A DNA stretch of 64,000 bases from contig NZ_BONV01000013.1 in assembly GCF_016862895.1 (NCBI RefSeq), positions 124,001 to 188,000 on the forward strand. The letters run 5' to 3'. The notes beneath the pieces are model-generated. The model had not been told where the DNA came from, did not search any database, and was given only the letters and a program-made list of their open reading frames with translations. Within the stretch, counting starts at the first letter, position 1. The number at the start of each line of letters is the position of its first letter. This document shows, one piece after another, positions 9,743 through 18,101 of this stretch. Origin of the DNA: Planotetraspora kaengkrachanensis. Lineage in GTDB: Bacteria > Actinomycetota > Actinomycetes > Streptosporangiales > Streptosporangiaceae. A program made the translations under genes and the position numbers.

Positions 9743-11629
9743 GTGGAGCGTCACGAATACGACGTCGTCGTCATCGGAGCCGGTGGGGCAGGGCTGCGGG
9801 CGGCGATCGAGGCACGGCAGCAGGGCAAGCGGACAGCCATCATCTGCAAGTCGCTGTTCGGCAAGGCCCATACGGTCATGGCCGAGGGCGGCGCCGCCGC
9901 GGCGATGGGCAACGTCAACCCCGACGACAACTGGATGGTGCACTTCCGCGACACCATGCGCGGAGGCAAGTTCCTCAACAACTGGCGAATGGCCGAACTG
10001 CACGCCAAGGAGGCCCCGGACCGCGTCTGGGAGCTCGAGGCGTGGGGCGCGCTGTTCGACCGCACCAAGGACGGCAAGATCAGCCAGCGGAACTTCGGCG
10101 GCCACGAGTACCCGCGTCTCGCCCATGTCGGCGACCGCACGGGCCTGGAGCTGATCCGCACCCTGCAGCAGCGGGTCGTCGCCCTCCAGCAGGAGGACGA
10201 GCGTGAGCACGGCGACCCCGAGGCGTTCATCAAGGTGTTCGCCGAGTGCACGATCACCCGCCTGCTCAAGGACGGCGACGCGATCGCGGGCGCGTTCGGC
10301 TACTGGCGCGAGACGGGCGACTTCCTCGTCTTCGACGCCCCCGCCGTGGTGCTGGCGACGGGAGGCATCGGCAAGTCCTACGTCGTCACCTCGAACTCCT
10401 GGGAGTACACGGGCGACGGCCACGCGCTGGCCCTGCTCGCGGGCGCCAAGCTGATCAACATGGAGTTCATCCAGTTCCACCCGACCGGGATGGTCTGGCC
10501 TCCTTCGGTGCGCGGCATCCTCGTCACCGAGTCGGTCCGCGGCGACGGCGGCGTGCTGCGCAACTCCGAGGGCCGCCGGTTCATGTTCGACTACGTGCCG
10601 GACGTCTTCAAGGACAAGTACGCGACGACCGAGGAGGAGGGCGACCGCTGGTACACCGACCAGGCCAACAACCGCCGTCCCCCGGAGCTGCTGCCCCGTG
10701 ACGAGGTGGCCAGGGCCATCAACGCCGAGGTGAAGGCCGGACGCGGATCGCCGCAGGGCGGCGTGTTCCTCGACGTCTCCAGCCGTCTCCCCGCGGCCGA
10801 GATCATCAGGCGCCTGCCGTCCATGCACCACCAGTTCAAGGAACTGGCGGACGTGGACATCACCCAGGAGCCCATGCAGGTCGGCCCGACCTGCCACTAC
10901 ATCATGGGCGGCGTGGAGGTGGACGCCGACTCGGGCGCCGCGTCCGTGCCCGGCCTGTTCGCCGCCGGCGAGGTCTCGGGCGGCATGCACGGCTCCAACC
11001 GCCTGGGCGGCAACTCCCTGTCCGACCTCCTGGTCTTCGGCCGCCGGGCCGGCCTCGGCGCGGCCGCGTACGTCGACGGGCTGTCCGCCCGTCCGGCGAC
11101 GGCCGATGTGGACGACGCCATGTCGGAGGCGGTCGCCCCGCTGGAGCGGACCGGCGGGGAGAACCCCTACGAGGTGCACCACGAGCTCCAGCGGACGATG
11201 AACGACCTCGTCGGGATCATCCGGAAGGCCGGAGAGATCACCGAGGCGCTGCAGGTCGTCGAGAAGCTCAAGGAGCGGTCGAAGAACACCGGCTCGTCCG
11301 GCAGCCGCGTCTACAACCCCGGCTGGCATCTGGCGATCGACCTGCGCAACATGCTGCTCGTGAGCGAGTGCGTCGCCCGCGCCGCGCTGCTGCGGGAGGA
11401 GAGCCGAGGCGGGCACACCCGCGACGACCATCCCGGCATGTCCCCAGAATGGCGGCAGAAGCTGCTCGTCTGCTCCGCCGCGTCGGACGCTTCCGGCGTT
11501 ACCGTCGAAGAGAAGGTCCAGCCGTCCATGCGTGGCGACCTGATCAGCCTCTTCGAGCGGTCCGAGCTTGAGAAGTACCTCACCGGAGACGAGCTGGCGG
11601 AGTACGACGCCGCGGTCAAGGAGTCGTGA
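9743..11629 (+). CDS. sdhA: Sdh1-type succinate dehydrogenase flavoprotein subunit
   Basis: A 628-residue flavoprotein oxidising succinate in the second SDH. The FAD loop is VVVIGAGGAGLRAAIEA. The flavin-linked His is in FGKAHTVMAEGGAAAA. FHPTGM, GGVLRNSEGRRFM and GSNRLGGNSLSD are substrate and FAD segments. It differs clearly from the first SdhA at 1834-3765 and resembles the mycobacterial Rv0248c lineage. The GTG start at 9743 follows AAGGA. The stop overlaps the sdhB start (TGATG), so the subunits are translationally coupled. Confidence 0.94.
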   Translation: MERHEYDVVVIGAGGAGLRAAIEARQQGKRTAIICKSLFGKAHTVMAEGGAAAAMGNVNPDDNWMVHFRDTMRGGKFLNNWRMAELHAKEAPDRVWELEAWGALFDRTKDGKISQRNFGGHEYPRLAHVGDRTGLELIRTLQQRVVALQQEDEREHGDPEAFIKVFAECTITRLLKDGDAIAGAFGYWRETGDFLVFDAPAVVLATGGIGKSYVVTSNSWEYTGDGHALALLAGAKLINMEFIQFHPTGMVWPPSVRGILVTESVRGDGGVLRNSEGRRFMFDYVPDVFKDKYATTEEEGDRWYTDQANNRRPPELLPRDEVARAINAEVKAGRGSPQGGVFLDVSSRLPAAEIIRRLPSMHHQFKELADVDITQEPMQVGPTCHYIMGGVEVDADSGAASVPGLFAAGEVSGGMHGSNRLGGNSLSDLLVFGRRAGLGAAAYVDGLSARPATADVDDAMSEAVAPLERTGGENPYEVHHELQRTMNDLVGIIRKAGEITEALQVVEKLKERSKNTGSSGSRVYNPGWHLAIDLRNMLLVSECVARAALLREESRGGHTRDDHPGMSPEWRQKLLVCSAASDASGVTVEEKVQPSMRGDLISLFERSELEKYLTGDELAEYDAAVKES

Positions 11630-12384
11630 TGGGTTACAAGGCGAAGTTCCGCGTCTGGCGCGGCGAGGGCGGCGAGGGACAACTCGAGGACTTCACCGTC
11701 GAGGTGAACGAGGGCGAGGTCGTCCTCGACGTCATCCACCGGTTGCAGGCCACCCAGGCCCCGGACCTCGCGGTCCGATGGAACTGCAAGGCCGGCAAGT
11801 GCGGGTCGTGCTCGATGGAGATCAACGGCAAGCCCCGGCTGGGCTGCATGACCCGGATGTCCACGTTCGAGGAGTCGGAGACCATCACGGTCACGCCGAT
11901 GCGGACGTTCCCCGTCATCAAGGACCTGGTCTGCGACGTCTCGTTCAACTACCAGAAGGCGCGGGAGATCCCGTCGTTCACCCCGCCCAAGGACGTGAAG
12001 CCGGGCGAGTACCGCATGCAGCAGATCGATGTCGAGCGGTCCCAGGAGTTCCGCAAGTGCATCGAATGCTTCATGTGCAACAACGTCTGCCACGTGATCC
12101 GCGACCACGACGAGAACAAGCCGGCCTTCGCGGGGCCGCGTTTCCTCATGCGCATCGCCGAGCTCGACATGCACCCGTATGACGAGGTCGACCGCAAGGA
12201 CGCGGCCCAGGAGGAGCACGGCCTCGGCTACTGCAACATCACCAAGTGCTGCACCGAGGTGTGCCCCGAGCACATCAAGATCACTGACAACGCGCTGATC
12301 CCGATGAAGGAGCGCGTGGTCGACCGGAAGTACGACCCGCTGGTGTGGCTGGGCTCGAAGATCTTCAAGCGCTCCGGCGTCTGA
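11629..12384 (+). CDS. sdhB: Sdh1-type succinate dehydrogenase iron-sulfur subunit
   Basis: A 251-residue iron-sulfur subunit. The [2Fe-2S] Cys are in WNCKAGKCGSCSM plus LGCMTRM. Two further clusters are shown by CIECFMCNNVCHV and CNITKCCTEVCPEH. The spacing differs from the first SdhB and fits the Sdh1 type (Rv0247c). Start ATG 11629 shares one base with the SdhA stop; a GTG at 11626 is less likely. The operon ends 21 bases later at a strong terminator shared with the convergent neighbour. Confidence 0.94.
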   Translation: MGYKAKFRVWRGEGGEGQLEDFTVEVNEGEVVLDVIHRLQATQAPDLAVRWNCKAGKCGSCSMEINGKPRLGCMTRMSTFEESETITVTPMRTFPVIKDLVCDVSFNYQKAREIPSFTPPKDVKPGEYRMQQIDVERSQEFRKCIECFMCNNVCHVIRDHDENKPAFAGPRFLMRIAELDMHPYDEVDRKDAAQEEHGLGYCNITKCCTEVCPEHIKITDNALIPMKERVVDRKYDPLVWLGSKIFKRSGV

Positions 12385-12405
12385 GCGACGCGGAAGCGCG
12401 AAAAC

Positions 12406-12441
12406 GAAAGCGCCGGCCGGAATTCTCCGGCCGGCGCTTTC
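12406..12441. terminator. Strong bidirectional terminator after the second sdh operon
   Basis: A perfect 15-base-pair stem (12406-12420 with 12427-12441) and a six-base AATTCT loop. A-rich and T-rich flanks lie on the two sides, so it can serve both the sdh operon and the convergent membrane-protein gene. Confidence 0.9.
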
Positions 12442-12451
12442 TCTCCTCGCC

Positions 12452-13468
12452 TCAGTCCTTGTCGACCTTGCCGTTCTTGTTGGCCTTGCCGTTCTTATCG
12501 GCCTTGCCGCTTTCTCCGCCCTTGTCGCCCTTGCCGGCCGAGTCGGCCGTACCGGGCTGCGCGGGCCGATCCGCCTGCGCGGCCTGCTCGGCCGCCTCGG
12601 GCTGCGGATACGGGTAGGGGTGGGCGTAGACCTGCGGATATCCGTAAACCGGATACCCGTACTGCTGCTGCCCCGCCGGATAGCCCTGCACCGGCACGTA
12701 CCCGACCAGTTGCTGCGGGACCTGCCCGTCGGGCGTCGCCCCCTCCGGAGCGGCGGGCGGCGTCGCGGGGGTCCGCCACGCTCGGGGCCCCGCCTTCCGC
12801 ACGGCCGCCGCGTGCGCCATCCGCCGCAGCCTGCCTTCGAATACGAGCCAGGCCAGCAGTGCCAGCAACACCAGCACCGCGGCGAGGATCGACAACTTGC
12901 GGCTGACCGTCACCTGGTCGTACTCGGGAGTCGCGTTGCGAATCTCGATCGGCACCGACTCGGGCGTCGGATCCTCGAACGTGGGAGACGGCGGCGGCAG
13001 GGGTGTCGGCTGAGCCGGAGCCAGCGTGACACCCGGGTCCGGCGTCGGCGTGGTCAGCGGCGGAGCCGCGGCCACGTTGGTGGGCAGGACGGGCAGCCCC
13101 TGAGCGGGAACCGTCGCGGTCTGGGTGACGGGCGGCGGCGTCCGCGTCCTGGTGACGGTGACCGTGACGACCGGAGTCGGCTTGGGGGTCGGCGTCTTGG
13201 TGATGGTTATGGTGACCTCGGGGGTCGGCTTCGGCGTCACGGTCCTCGTGGCCGTCGCCGTCGCCGTGGCCGTGGCCGTGGCGGTCGCCGTCGTGGTCTC
13301 CTTCTCGGTGACCGTCGCCGTCACGGTGACCGTCGGATCCGCGGGACTGACCGGCTCCTCGTCGGCCGTAACCCCGAACACCGGCCCCGCCGCGAACACC
13401 GCCACGGCGGCGACGCCCAACGAGGCCGCCACCGAGGACACGGCCCTCAGCTGTGCACGTTGTACCAC
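12452..13468 (-). CDS. Secreted/membrane-anchored Thr/Pro-rich protein with GY-rich tail
   Basis: A 338-residue protein with no recognised enzyme domain. Residues 1-32 look like a signal peptide (AASLGVAAVAVFAAGPVFG). Residues about 40-175 are Thr/Pro-rich with an alternating Ala-Thr run and repeated TPKPTP segments. A transmembrane helix (ILAAVLVLLALLAWLVF, about 205) follows, then a tail rich in Pro/Gly/Tyr/Gln and a Lys/Gly/Asn-rich end (GKADKNGKANKNGK). The GTG start at 13468 is supported by GGTGGAGG 7 bases upstream; longer ORF forms lack a signal peptide. Predicted topology is extracellular stalk, one membrane helix, cytosolic low-complexity tail. It lies downstream of the T4SS-like locus on the same strand and might be an accessory surface protein. 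Confidence 0.75.
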   Translation of the reverse strand: MVQRAQLRAVSSVAASLGVAAVAVFAAGPVFGVTADEEPVSPADPTVTVTATVTEKETTTATATATATATATATRTVTPKPTPEVTITITKTPTPKPTPVVTVTVTRTRTPPPVTQTATVPAQGLPVLPTNVAAAPPLTTPTPDPGVTLAPAQPTPLPPPSPTFEDPTPESVPIEIRNATPEYDQVTVSRKLSILAAVLVLLALLAWLVFEGRLRRMAHAAAVRKAGPRAWRTPATPPAAPEGATPDGQVPQQLVGYVPVQGYPAGQQQYGYPVYGYPQVYAHPYPYPQPEAAEQAAQADRPAQPGTADSAGKGDKGGESGKADKNGKANKNGKVDKD

Positions 13469-13574
13469 TGCTAGGCCTCCACCCTTTCGGCCTGGGTCGT
13501 GGAACAGTCTAGCTACGCTCAAATCATGGCAAAGTCCGGCGCCGAACGCCATTTCCGGTCCCGGCCCGGCGGAC

Positions 13575-13970
13575 CTATCCCCAGACGAGCTTCTCCACGG
13601 CGGCCACGACAGGAAGGTCAGCCGGCAGCCACGCGACGTCGTACAACTCGTGGTGGGACAGCCAGCGCAGCGCGAGATGCTCGTGGGCGAACGGCACGCC
13701 ACGCCGGATGCCCGCCAGCCAGACGCGCATCACGTAACCGTTCGGCAGCGGCCACTCCCCCGCGACCCGCTCGCCGGGGACGATCTCGACGCCCAACTCC
13801 TCCACGCACTCGCGGACCAGCGCGTCGAGGTCGCACTCACCGGGGTCCACCTTGCCGCCAGGGAACTCCCAGCCTCCCCTGAGCGCCTCCGGCTCCGCGC
13901 GCTGCGCGGCGAGGAGCCGGCCGTCCTGCACGATCGCGGCTCCCACGACCGGCTTCCCGAAGACGTCCAT
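13575..13970 (-). CDS. NUDIX (MutT-like) hydrolase
   Basis: A 131-residue NUDIX protein. The Nudix box is intact: GGKVDPGECDLDALVRECVEEL follows the GX5EX7REUXEEXGU pattern, with metal-binding glutamates in RECVEEL. Strand and C-terminal segments (LALRWLSHHEL) resemble MutT/CTP-pyrophosphohydrolase types that clean oxidised or abnormal NTPs. The start ATG 13970 is 6 bases downstream of the stop of the peptidoglycan-hydrolase gene, so it is probably co-transcribed with the T4SS-like locus, although its function looks unrelated. Confidence 0.9.
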   Translation of the reverse strand: MDVFGKPVVGAAIVQDGRLLAAQRAEPEALRGGWEFPGGKVDPGECDLDALVRECVEELGVEIVPGERVAGEWPLPNGYVMRVWLAGIRRGVPFAHEHLALRWLSHHELYDVAWLPADLPVVAAVEKLVWG

Positions 13971-13976
13971 GGTCGA

Positions 13977-15119
13977 TCAGGTTACGGCGCGCCTCAGCTG
14001 TTCGAGCACATCGGCGTTCTGCAGCGGACGGGTGAAGCCCACGATGTTGGGCCGGTCGGTGTATCCGGTGACCTTGATGGGCCCGCACAGGGTGCACCGC
14101 GCCTCGATCATCTTCCCCTTCGAGACGACCATCCCGACGTGACCCGGACGGTTCGCCCTCGTGCCCGGCCCGGAGTTGAAGAACACCAGGTCGCCCGGCT
14201 CTTCGTCGCCGGCGCGCACCTTCACGCCGAACGGCCACTGGCCGAACGTCGTGCGCGGGATCGACAACCCGGCGTTCCGGTAGGCCATGTAGATGATCCC
14301 CGAGCAGTCGAAGGCGTCGGGCCCCGTCCCGCCCCAGCGGTACGGCTTGCCCCGCTGGGCCAGCGCGTACTCCAGGATCTTCTGCACGACCTCGCTGGAC
14401 GCGCTGTCCACGTAACCGCCGTCGCACGCGGGATCCGCGTCGGCCGGGACGCCGATCTCCCCTGAGGCGGCGTACCGTCTGGCGATCTCCAGAACCTGGT
14501 CGACGTACCAGGTCGCCCGGTTGTAGACGAAGATCGCCCGCGGCAGGTCGTCGGGGGCGCCGTTGCGCTTGAGCATCTTGGCCGCGCCCAGGACGGCGTC
14601 GGCGGGGTTGTAGACGTCGCCGTACCCGTCGCCGTCGCCGTCCGACGCGTACCCGTTGATCCCGGGAGTGATCTTGATCTTGGCCTTGCCGCCCCAGGTG
14701 CTGATCAGGAACTGCATCGGGCCGGCCGCGCCCGCGTAGTTGGTCCCGCTGCCGACCCCGGGCAGCTGGGACCGGCCGTGGTCGGTCTCACGCTTGCCGA
14801 TGGCGGCCAGGACGTTCCACTGGACGCCGATCTCCTGGCCGACCTTCTTGTAGATCCGGAGATAGTCGGCCGGGATGTCGGAGGCGGCGGCCTGCGACGC
14901 GTCGGCCAGCGAAGCCGCCGACGCGCAGTCCTCGCCGAAGCTTCCCCCGATGAAGATCGACGGGGACGGCGTCATCAGGATGATCGAGCCGAACAACGTC
15001 ATCGGGACGATCAGCACGAGCGCCACGGCGATCCCCCGCCACGAACGCCCCCCGGCCCTGATCATGCGCAGGCTCCGCAGCCCCCGCATGCCCATGCCTG
15101 TGCGCGGAGGTGTCGTCAC
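13977..15119 (-). CDS. Lytic transglycosylase plus NlpC/P60 (C40) peptidase, TcpG/CwlT-like
   Basis: A 380-residue membrane-anchored cell-wall hydrolase. A cytoplasmic N-terminus and TM helix (about 30-50) lead to an SLT-type transglycosylase domain (about 85-220; candidate catalytic E111 in GKRETDHGRS, then GAAGPMQFL) and an NlpC/P60 domain (about 240-370; C272 in DAFDCSGIIYMAY, H327 in RPGHVGMVV). The pair cuts glycan strands and stem peptides, the arrangement used by conjugative systems of Gram-positives (TcpG, CwlT, VirB1-like) to open the wall for the secretion channel. The GTG start overlaps the upstream stop (GTGA), so it is coupled to the T4SS-like genes. Confidence 0.92.
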   Translation of the reverse strand: MTTPPRTGMGMRGLRSLRMIRAGGRSWRGIAVALVLIVPMTLFGSIILMTPSPSIFIGGSFGEDCASAASLADASQAAASDIPADYLRIYKKVGQEIGVQWNVLAAIGKRETDHGRSQLPGVGSGTNYAGAAGPMQFLISTWGGKAKIKITPGINGYASDGDGDGYGDVYNPADAVLGAAKMLKRNGAPDDLPRAIFVYNRATWYVDQVLEIARRYAASGEIGVPADADPACDGGYVDSASSEVVQKILEYALAQRGKPYRWGGTGPDAFDCSGIIYMAYRNAGLSIPRTTFGQWPFGVKVRAGDEEPGDLVFFNSGPGTRANRPGHVGMVVSKGKMIEARCTLCGPIKVTGYTDRPNIVGFTRPLQNADVLEQLRRAVT

Positions 15120-15763
15120 GGTGAGGTGTCCCCGTCCTGGCCTGCGCCGGCGGGCTGCATGTCGTAGACCCGCCAGTCGGCGCCGGCCTTGACCACGGTC
15201 ACGGCGTACTCGTCGCTCTGGTCCTTCTCACCGCTCTGCGCGACCACATGGCGTACGGAGCCGACGACGAACACCACCATGTTGGGCGTCATGTCCCGGA
15301 TGGTCTCCACCTGCGCCGTTCCCCGGGAGACGACCCGGTCGGCCTTGTTCTGCCCGACCACCGCCGGATCGGTCATGGCCCTGGTGAGCTGCGCGCCGAA
15401 CTCGGCCGTCGAGAACGCGTTCAGCCGCGACGCGAAGGCCGCCGGGTCCTCGGAGTACTCGAACGTCCCGTAGGAGGCGGTGAACCGCCGGGCGAGGTCG
15501 GCCGCCGCGCCCAGCTCGCTCTTCGTCAGCGGCAGGTAGCGGTAGACGTCGAACGTCCCGGGAGTGACGGCCACCTGGCTCGGCACGGGGGCCGGAGGCG
15601 GGGTGGACTCGACGGTGGCCGGGGCGGTCTCCGCCACCGTCTCCGTGCGGTCGCCGCCCCCGGACGACGGGCTCATCGTCAGATACACGCCGACCGCCGC
15701 GAGCACGACGACGGCGCCCGCGAAGGCGAGCCCTTTTCTGCGGTCGGTTCCCTGGGTGGTCAT
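15116..15763 (-). CDS. Single-pass membrane protein of the T4SS-like locus
   Basis: A 215-residue protein. The N-terminal TM helix (GLAFAGAVVVLAAVGVYLTM, about 11-30) is followed by a Thr/Pro linker and an extracytoplasmic domain (about 70-205). The motif-like segment DVYRYLPLTKSELGAAADLARRFTASYGTFEY and a strand-rich end (MVVFVVGSVRHVV, YAVTVVKAGADWRVYDMQP) recall the NTF2-like/VirB8-like fold seen in small conjugation accessory proteins. That is a resemblance, not a family assignment. It is coupled to the hydrolase gene by a GTGA overlap and begins 10 bases after the VirB6-like gene. It probably helps connect channel and cell wall. Confidence 0.75.
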   Translation of the reverse strand: MTTQGTDRRKGLAFAGAVVVLAAVGVYLTMSPSSGGGDRTETVAETAPATVESTPPPAPVPSQVAVTPGTFDVYRYLPLTKSELGAAADLARRFTASYGTFEYSEDPAAFASRLNAFSTAEFGAQLTRAMTDPAVVGQNKADRVVSRGTAQVETIRDMTPNMVVFVVGSVRHVVAQSGEKDQSDEYAVTVVKAGADWRVYDMQPAGAGQDGDTSP

Positions 15764-15773
15764 CAGGCCTGCG

Positions 15774-18101
15774 TCAGGTGTCTCGAGAGTCTCTGTCGGT
15801 GGGGCGCGCCCAGAAGGGAGCCGAGTCGCCGGATCCCCGTCTGGTGTCGCCCCTGCTCTGCAGCCACAACGGTGGCGCGTCGGAGGACCTCGACCTGCTG
15901 GAGGACCCGTTGTCACGCGGAGGCGCCGGACGCGAGCGGCCTCCCGAACCTCCGGACGAGTCGGATCGGCGTGACGACGAGGAGGAGCCGCCGCCACCGC
16001 CACCGCCACCGCCACCGCCACCGCCACCGCCACCGCCACCGCCGGACGATCGGCCCCCGCCTAAACCGCGCGAACCGCTGGACGCGGCGGGCCGGGAGGC
16101 CCAGCCGCCGGAACGCCCGCTGAACCAGCCGCCGCCACCGCCGGAGCGCGATCTCGACCCGGATCCGGAGCTCGGGACCGATCCGCCGCCACCACCGCCG
16201 GTTCCGCCGCCACCACCGCTGCGCGAGGGCGTGCTCACAGGAGGACGGCCCGGTCGCGCCGGCCGCGACGGCCGGGGACCGTCGGCGGGCCGCACGCCCG
16301 TGAGGTTGAGCGGCGGCGCCGAGCCGGTGCGGGGAACCGTTCCCCCGGCCTTGCGGCGCCCGGCGGCCTGCGCGTCGGTCTCCAGCGGCTCCGGCTGGGC
16401 GCCCGCCCTGGCACGGGCCTGTCCCTGCGCCGTGGCCGCCCCTTCCTCACCGCGGACACGTCCCTGCGCGACGGACGTCGCCGCCGCGGCGGCGGCGCCG
16501 GCCCCGGTCGCCATCGCGGCCGCGCCCATGACGGGCTCGGCCTTGCGCAGGCCCCACCGGGCGACACGCGTGGCCGCGACCGGCGGCAGGGCGTTGGCCG
16601 CCCGCGACAGAGTGGGCGCGGTCGCCGCGTCCCCGAGCATCCTGGTCGTGAGCGTGTGACCGTCCATCGAGGCGAACAGATGCTGGAACGGCCGTCTGTA
16701 GAAGAAGACGGCGATCGTCAGCAACGCCATGAACAGAATCTGCATCCCCCACGGCAGGGTGGTCGAGATGATCAGCGCGTAGCCGTACACCAGGACGCCC
16801 AGGACGAGGGCGAGCACGGCCTGGCGCAGCAACGTGCCGACCAGCATCTCGACCCAGCGCATCGCGATGATCCGCCCGGATCCCGGATGCACGCCGATGA
16901 GCAGGAACACCGGCCCGAGCATCAGCAACAGCAGGAAGCCCACCTTGAGCACCAGCAGCGACACCGCCACCAGGAAGATGAGCAGGCCCGCGATCATCGC
17001 GGCGAGGAAGGCGCCGATGGCGATGCCGAGACGGCTGGTCCAGTCCTTGCCCTGGAGGAGGAAGAACGTGGGGTTGTTCTCCAGCGGCTTGGCGATCTCC
17101 TCCTCGAACCGCTTCTGATGGGAGTCTCCGCTCGGCATCTGCGCGGCGGCCTGCTCGGTGGCGTCGATCGCCTGGATGTCGAGCAGCTTGGCGCCGAAGG
17201 CCTTGACCACGGGGGCGTTCGCGTCGGCGGTGCCGAACTCGCCCATCAGCCAGGGCTTGCAGACGAGCGTGGACCACAGCGCGTCGGCGTTCTGGTCGAC
17301 GCCCGGCGTCCCCTGCTGGCCGTACCCGCCGGCCTGGACCTGAGCAGTGTCGTCGCCCTTGGTCGGCAGGCAGGAAGCTCCGCCTGCTCCCGGCAGCCCG
17401 GAGAAGGCCGAGTTGACGATCTCACCGGTCTTGTCGGTCACCGTCTTGCCGAGCGAGGTGAAGTCGCCGGGGCGGCTGAAGAACCACACGGCCGCGGTGA
17501 CCGCGATGACCATCCAGACGACGCCCTCGGTCGTGGTGGTCGCCCGCTTGCGGATCAGGCCGTACCACATGAGCCAGATGGCGCCGAGGATGACGATCGG
17601 CCGCAGGTAGGGCCAGTACATCGCGTCGGCCAGGTTGGTGACGATCTCGTCGGCGACGTTCTTGATCGGCTGGAGCGGTCCTTCCGTGGCGGCGGCCTGG
17701 TAAGTGCTGATCGTCAGCCGGTCGACCGCCTTGGCCCAGGAGAAGACCGTGTTGGCCCAGGCGTTCCCGAGGACGGCCGTGACGTCCGAGCAGCCGAGGC
17801 CGTAGGTGTGCCAGTACTGACCGGCCATGCCGTACCGGTCGTAATTGGTGAGCGGCTCCTTGGGCGCCTGGGGCGCCGCCCCGCCGGCAGTGTCCGGCGG
17901 CGGGGGCTGAACCAGGCCGTCGACGCCGCCGCCCACGATCTCCGGCGCGAGTTCTGACGAGAGGTCACACGGCCCGGCCGCGCTCGCCGTGTCGGCGGGG
18001 AACGCGAACGGCATCATCACGAACGCCGCGAAGGCGACGAGGAGCAGGGCGAGTTTGCGCCGTACTCCGAATCGGACGCGACCGTTCCTGCGCAATCTCA
18101 C
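15774..18101 (-). CDS. VirB6/TrbL/TcpH-like polytopic membrane protein
   Basis: A 775-residue protein. A cleavable signal-like N-terminus (FAAFVMMPFAFPADTASAAG) leads to a soluble segment and several TM helices (about 165-185, 195-210, 370-440, 450-475). The long hydrophobic block LLIFLVAVSLLVLKVGFLLLLMLGPVFLLIGV is typical of TrbL/VirB6 inner-membrane channel components. The last 280 residues are disordered, with Ala/Gly/Pro/Arg-rich sequence and an approximately 20-residue poly-Gly run encoded by a hexanucleotide repeat, then Ser/Arg-rich sequence. The GTG start overlaps the VirB4-like stop (GTGA). It probably forms part of the translocation channel. Confidence 0.85.
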   Translation of the reverse strand: MRLRRNGRVRFGVRRKLALLLVAFAAFVMMPFAFPADTASAAGPCDLSSELAPEIVGGGVDGLVQPPPPDTAGGAAPQAPKEPLTNYDRYGMAGQYWHTYGLGCSDVTAVLGNAWANTVFSWAKAVDRLTISTYQAAATEGPLQPIKNVADEIVTNLADAMYWPYLRPIVILGAIWLMWYGLIRKRATTTTEGVVWMVIAVTAAVWFFSRPGDFTSLGKTVTDKTGEIVNSAFSGLPGAGGASCLPTKGDDTAQVQAGGYGQQGTPGVDQNADALWSTLVCKPWLMGEFGTADANAPVVKAFGAKLLDIQAIDATEQAAAQMPSGDSHQKRFEEEIAKPLENNPTFFLLQGKDWTSRLGIAIGAFLAAMIAGLLIFLVAVSLLVLKVGFLLLLMLGPVFLLIGVHPGSGRIIAMRWVEMLVGTLLRQAVLALVLGVLVYGYALIISTTLPWGMQILFMALLTIAVFFYRRPFQHLFASMDGHTLTTRMLGDAATAPTLSRAANALPPVAATRVARWGLRKAEPVMGAAAMATGAGAAAAAATSVAQGRVRGEEGAATAQGQARARAGAQPEPLETDAQAAGRRKAGGTVPRTGSAPPLNLTGVRPADGPRPSRPARPGRPPVSTPSRSGGGGGTGGGGGGSVPSSGSGSRSRSGGGGGWFSGRSGGWASRPAASSGSRGLGGGRSSGGGGGGGGGGGGGGGGGGGSSSSSRRSDSSGGSGGRSRPAPPRDNGSSSRSRSSDAPPLWLQSRGDTRRGSGDSAPFWARPTDRDSRDT
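15991..16038. repeat. (CCGCCA)8 microsatellite inside the VirB6-like gene
   Basis: Eight perfect tandem copies of CCGCCA, with partial units on both sides, encode most of the poly-Gly run on the minus strand. Unit changes would lengthen or shorten the linker without shifting the frame. Confidence 0.95.

Noticed and set aside
13252-13302. Repeated GCCGTCGCCGTGGCC stretch considered as a CRISPR or mobile-element repeat
   Set aside because: It is the coding sequence of the Ala-Thr run in the membrane protein; there are no spacers or inverted ends.
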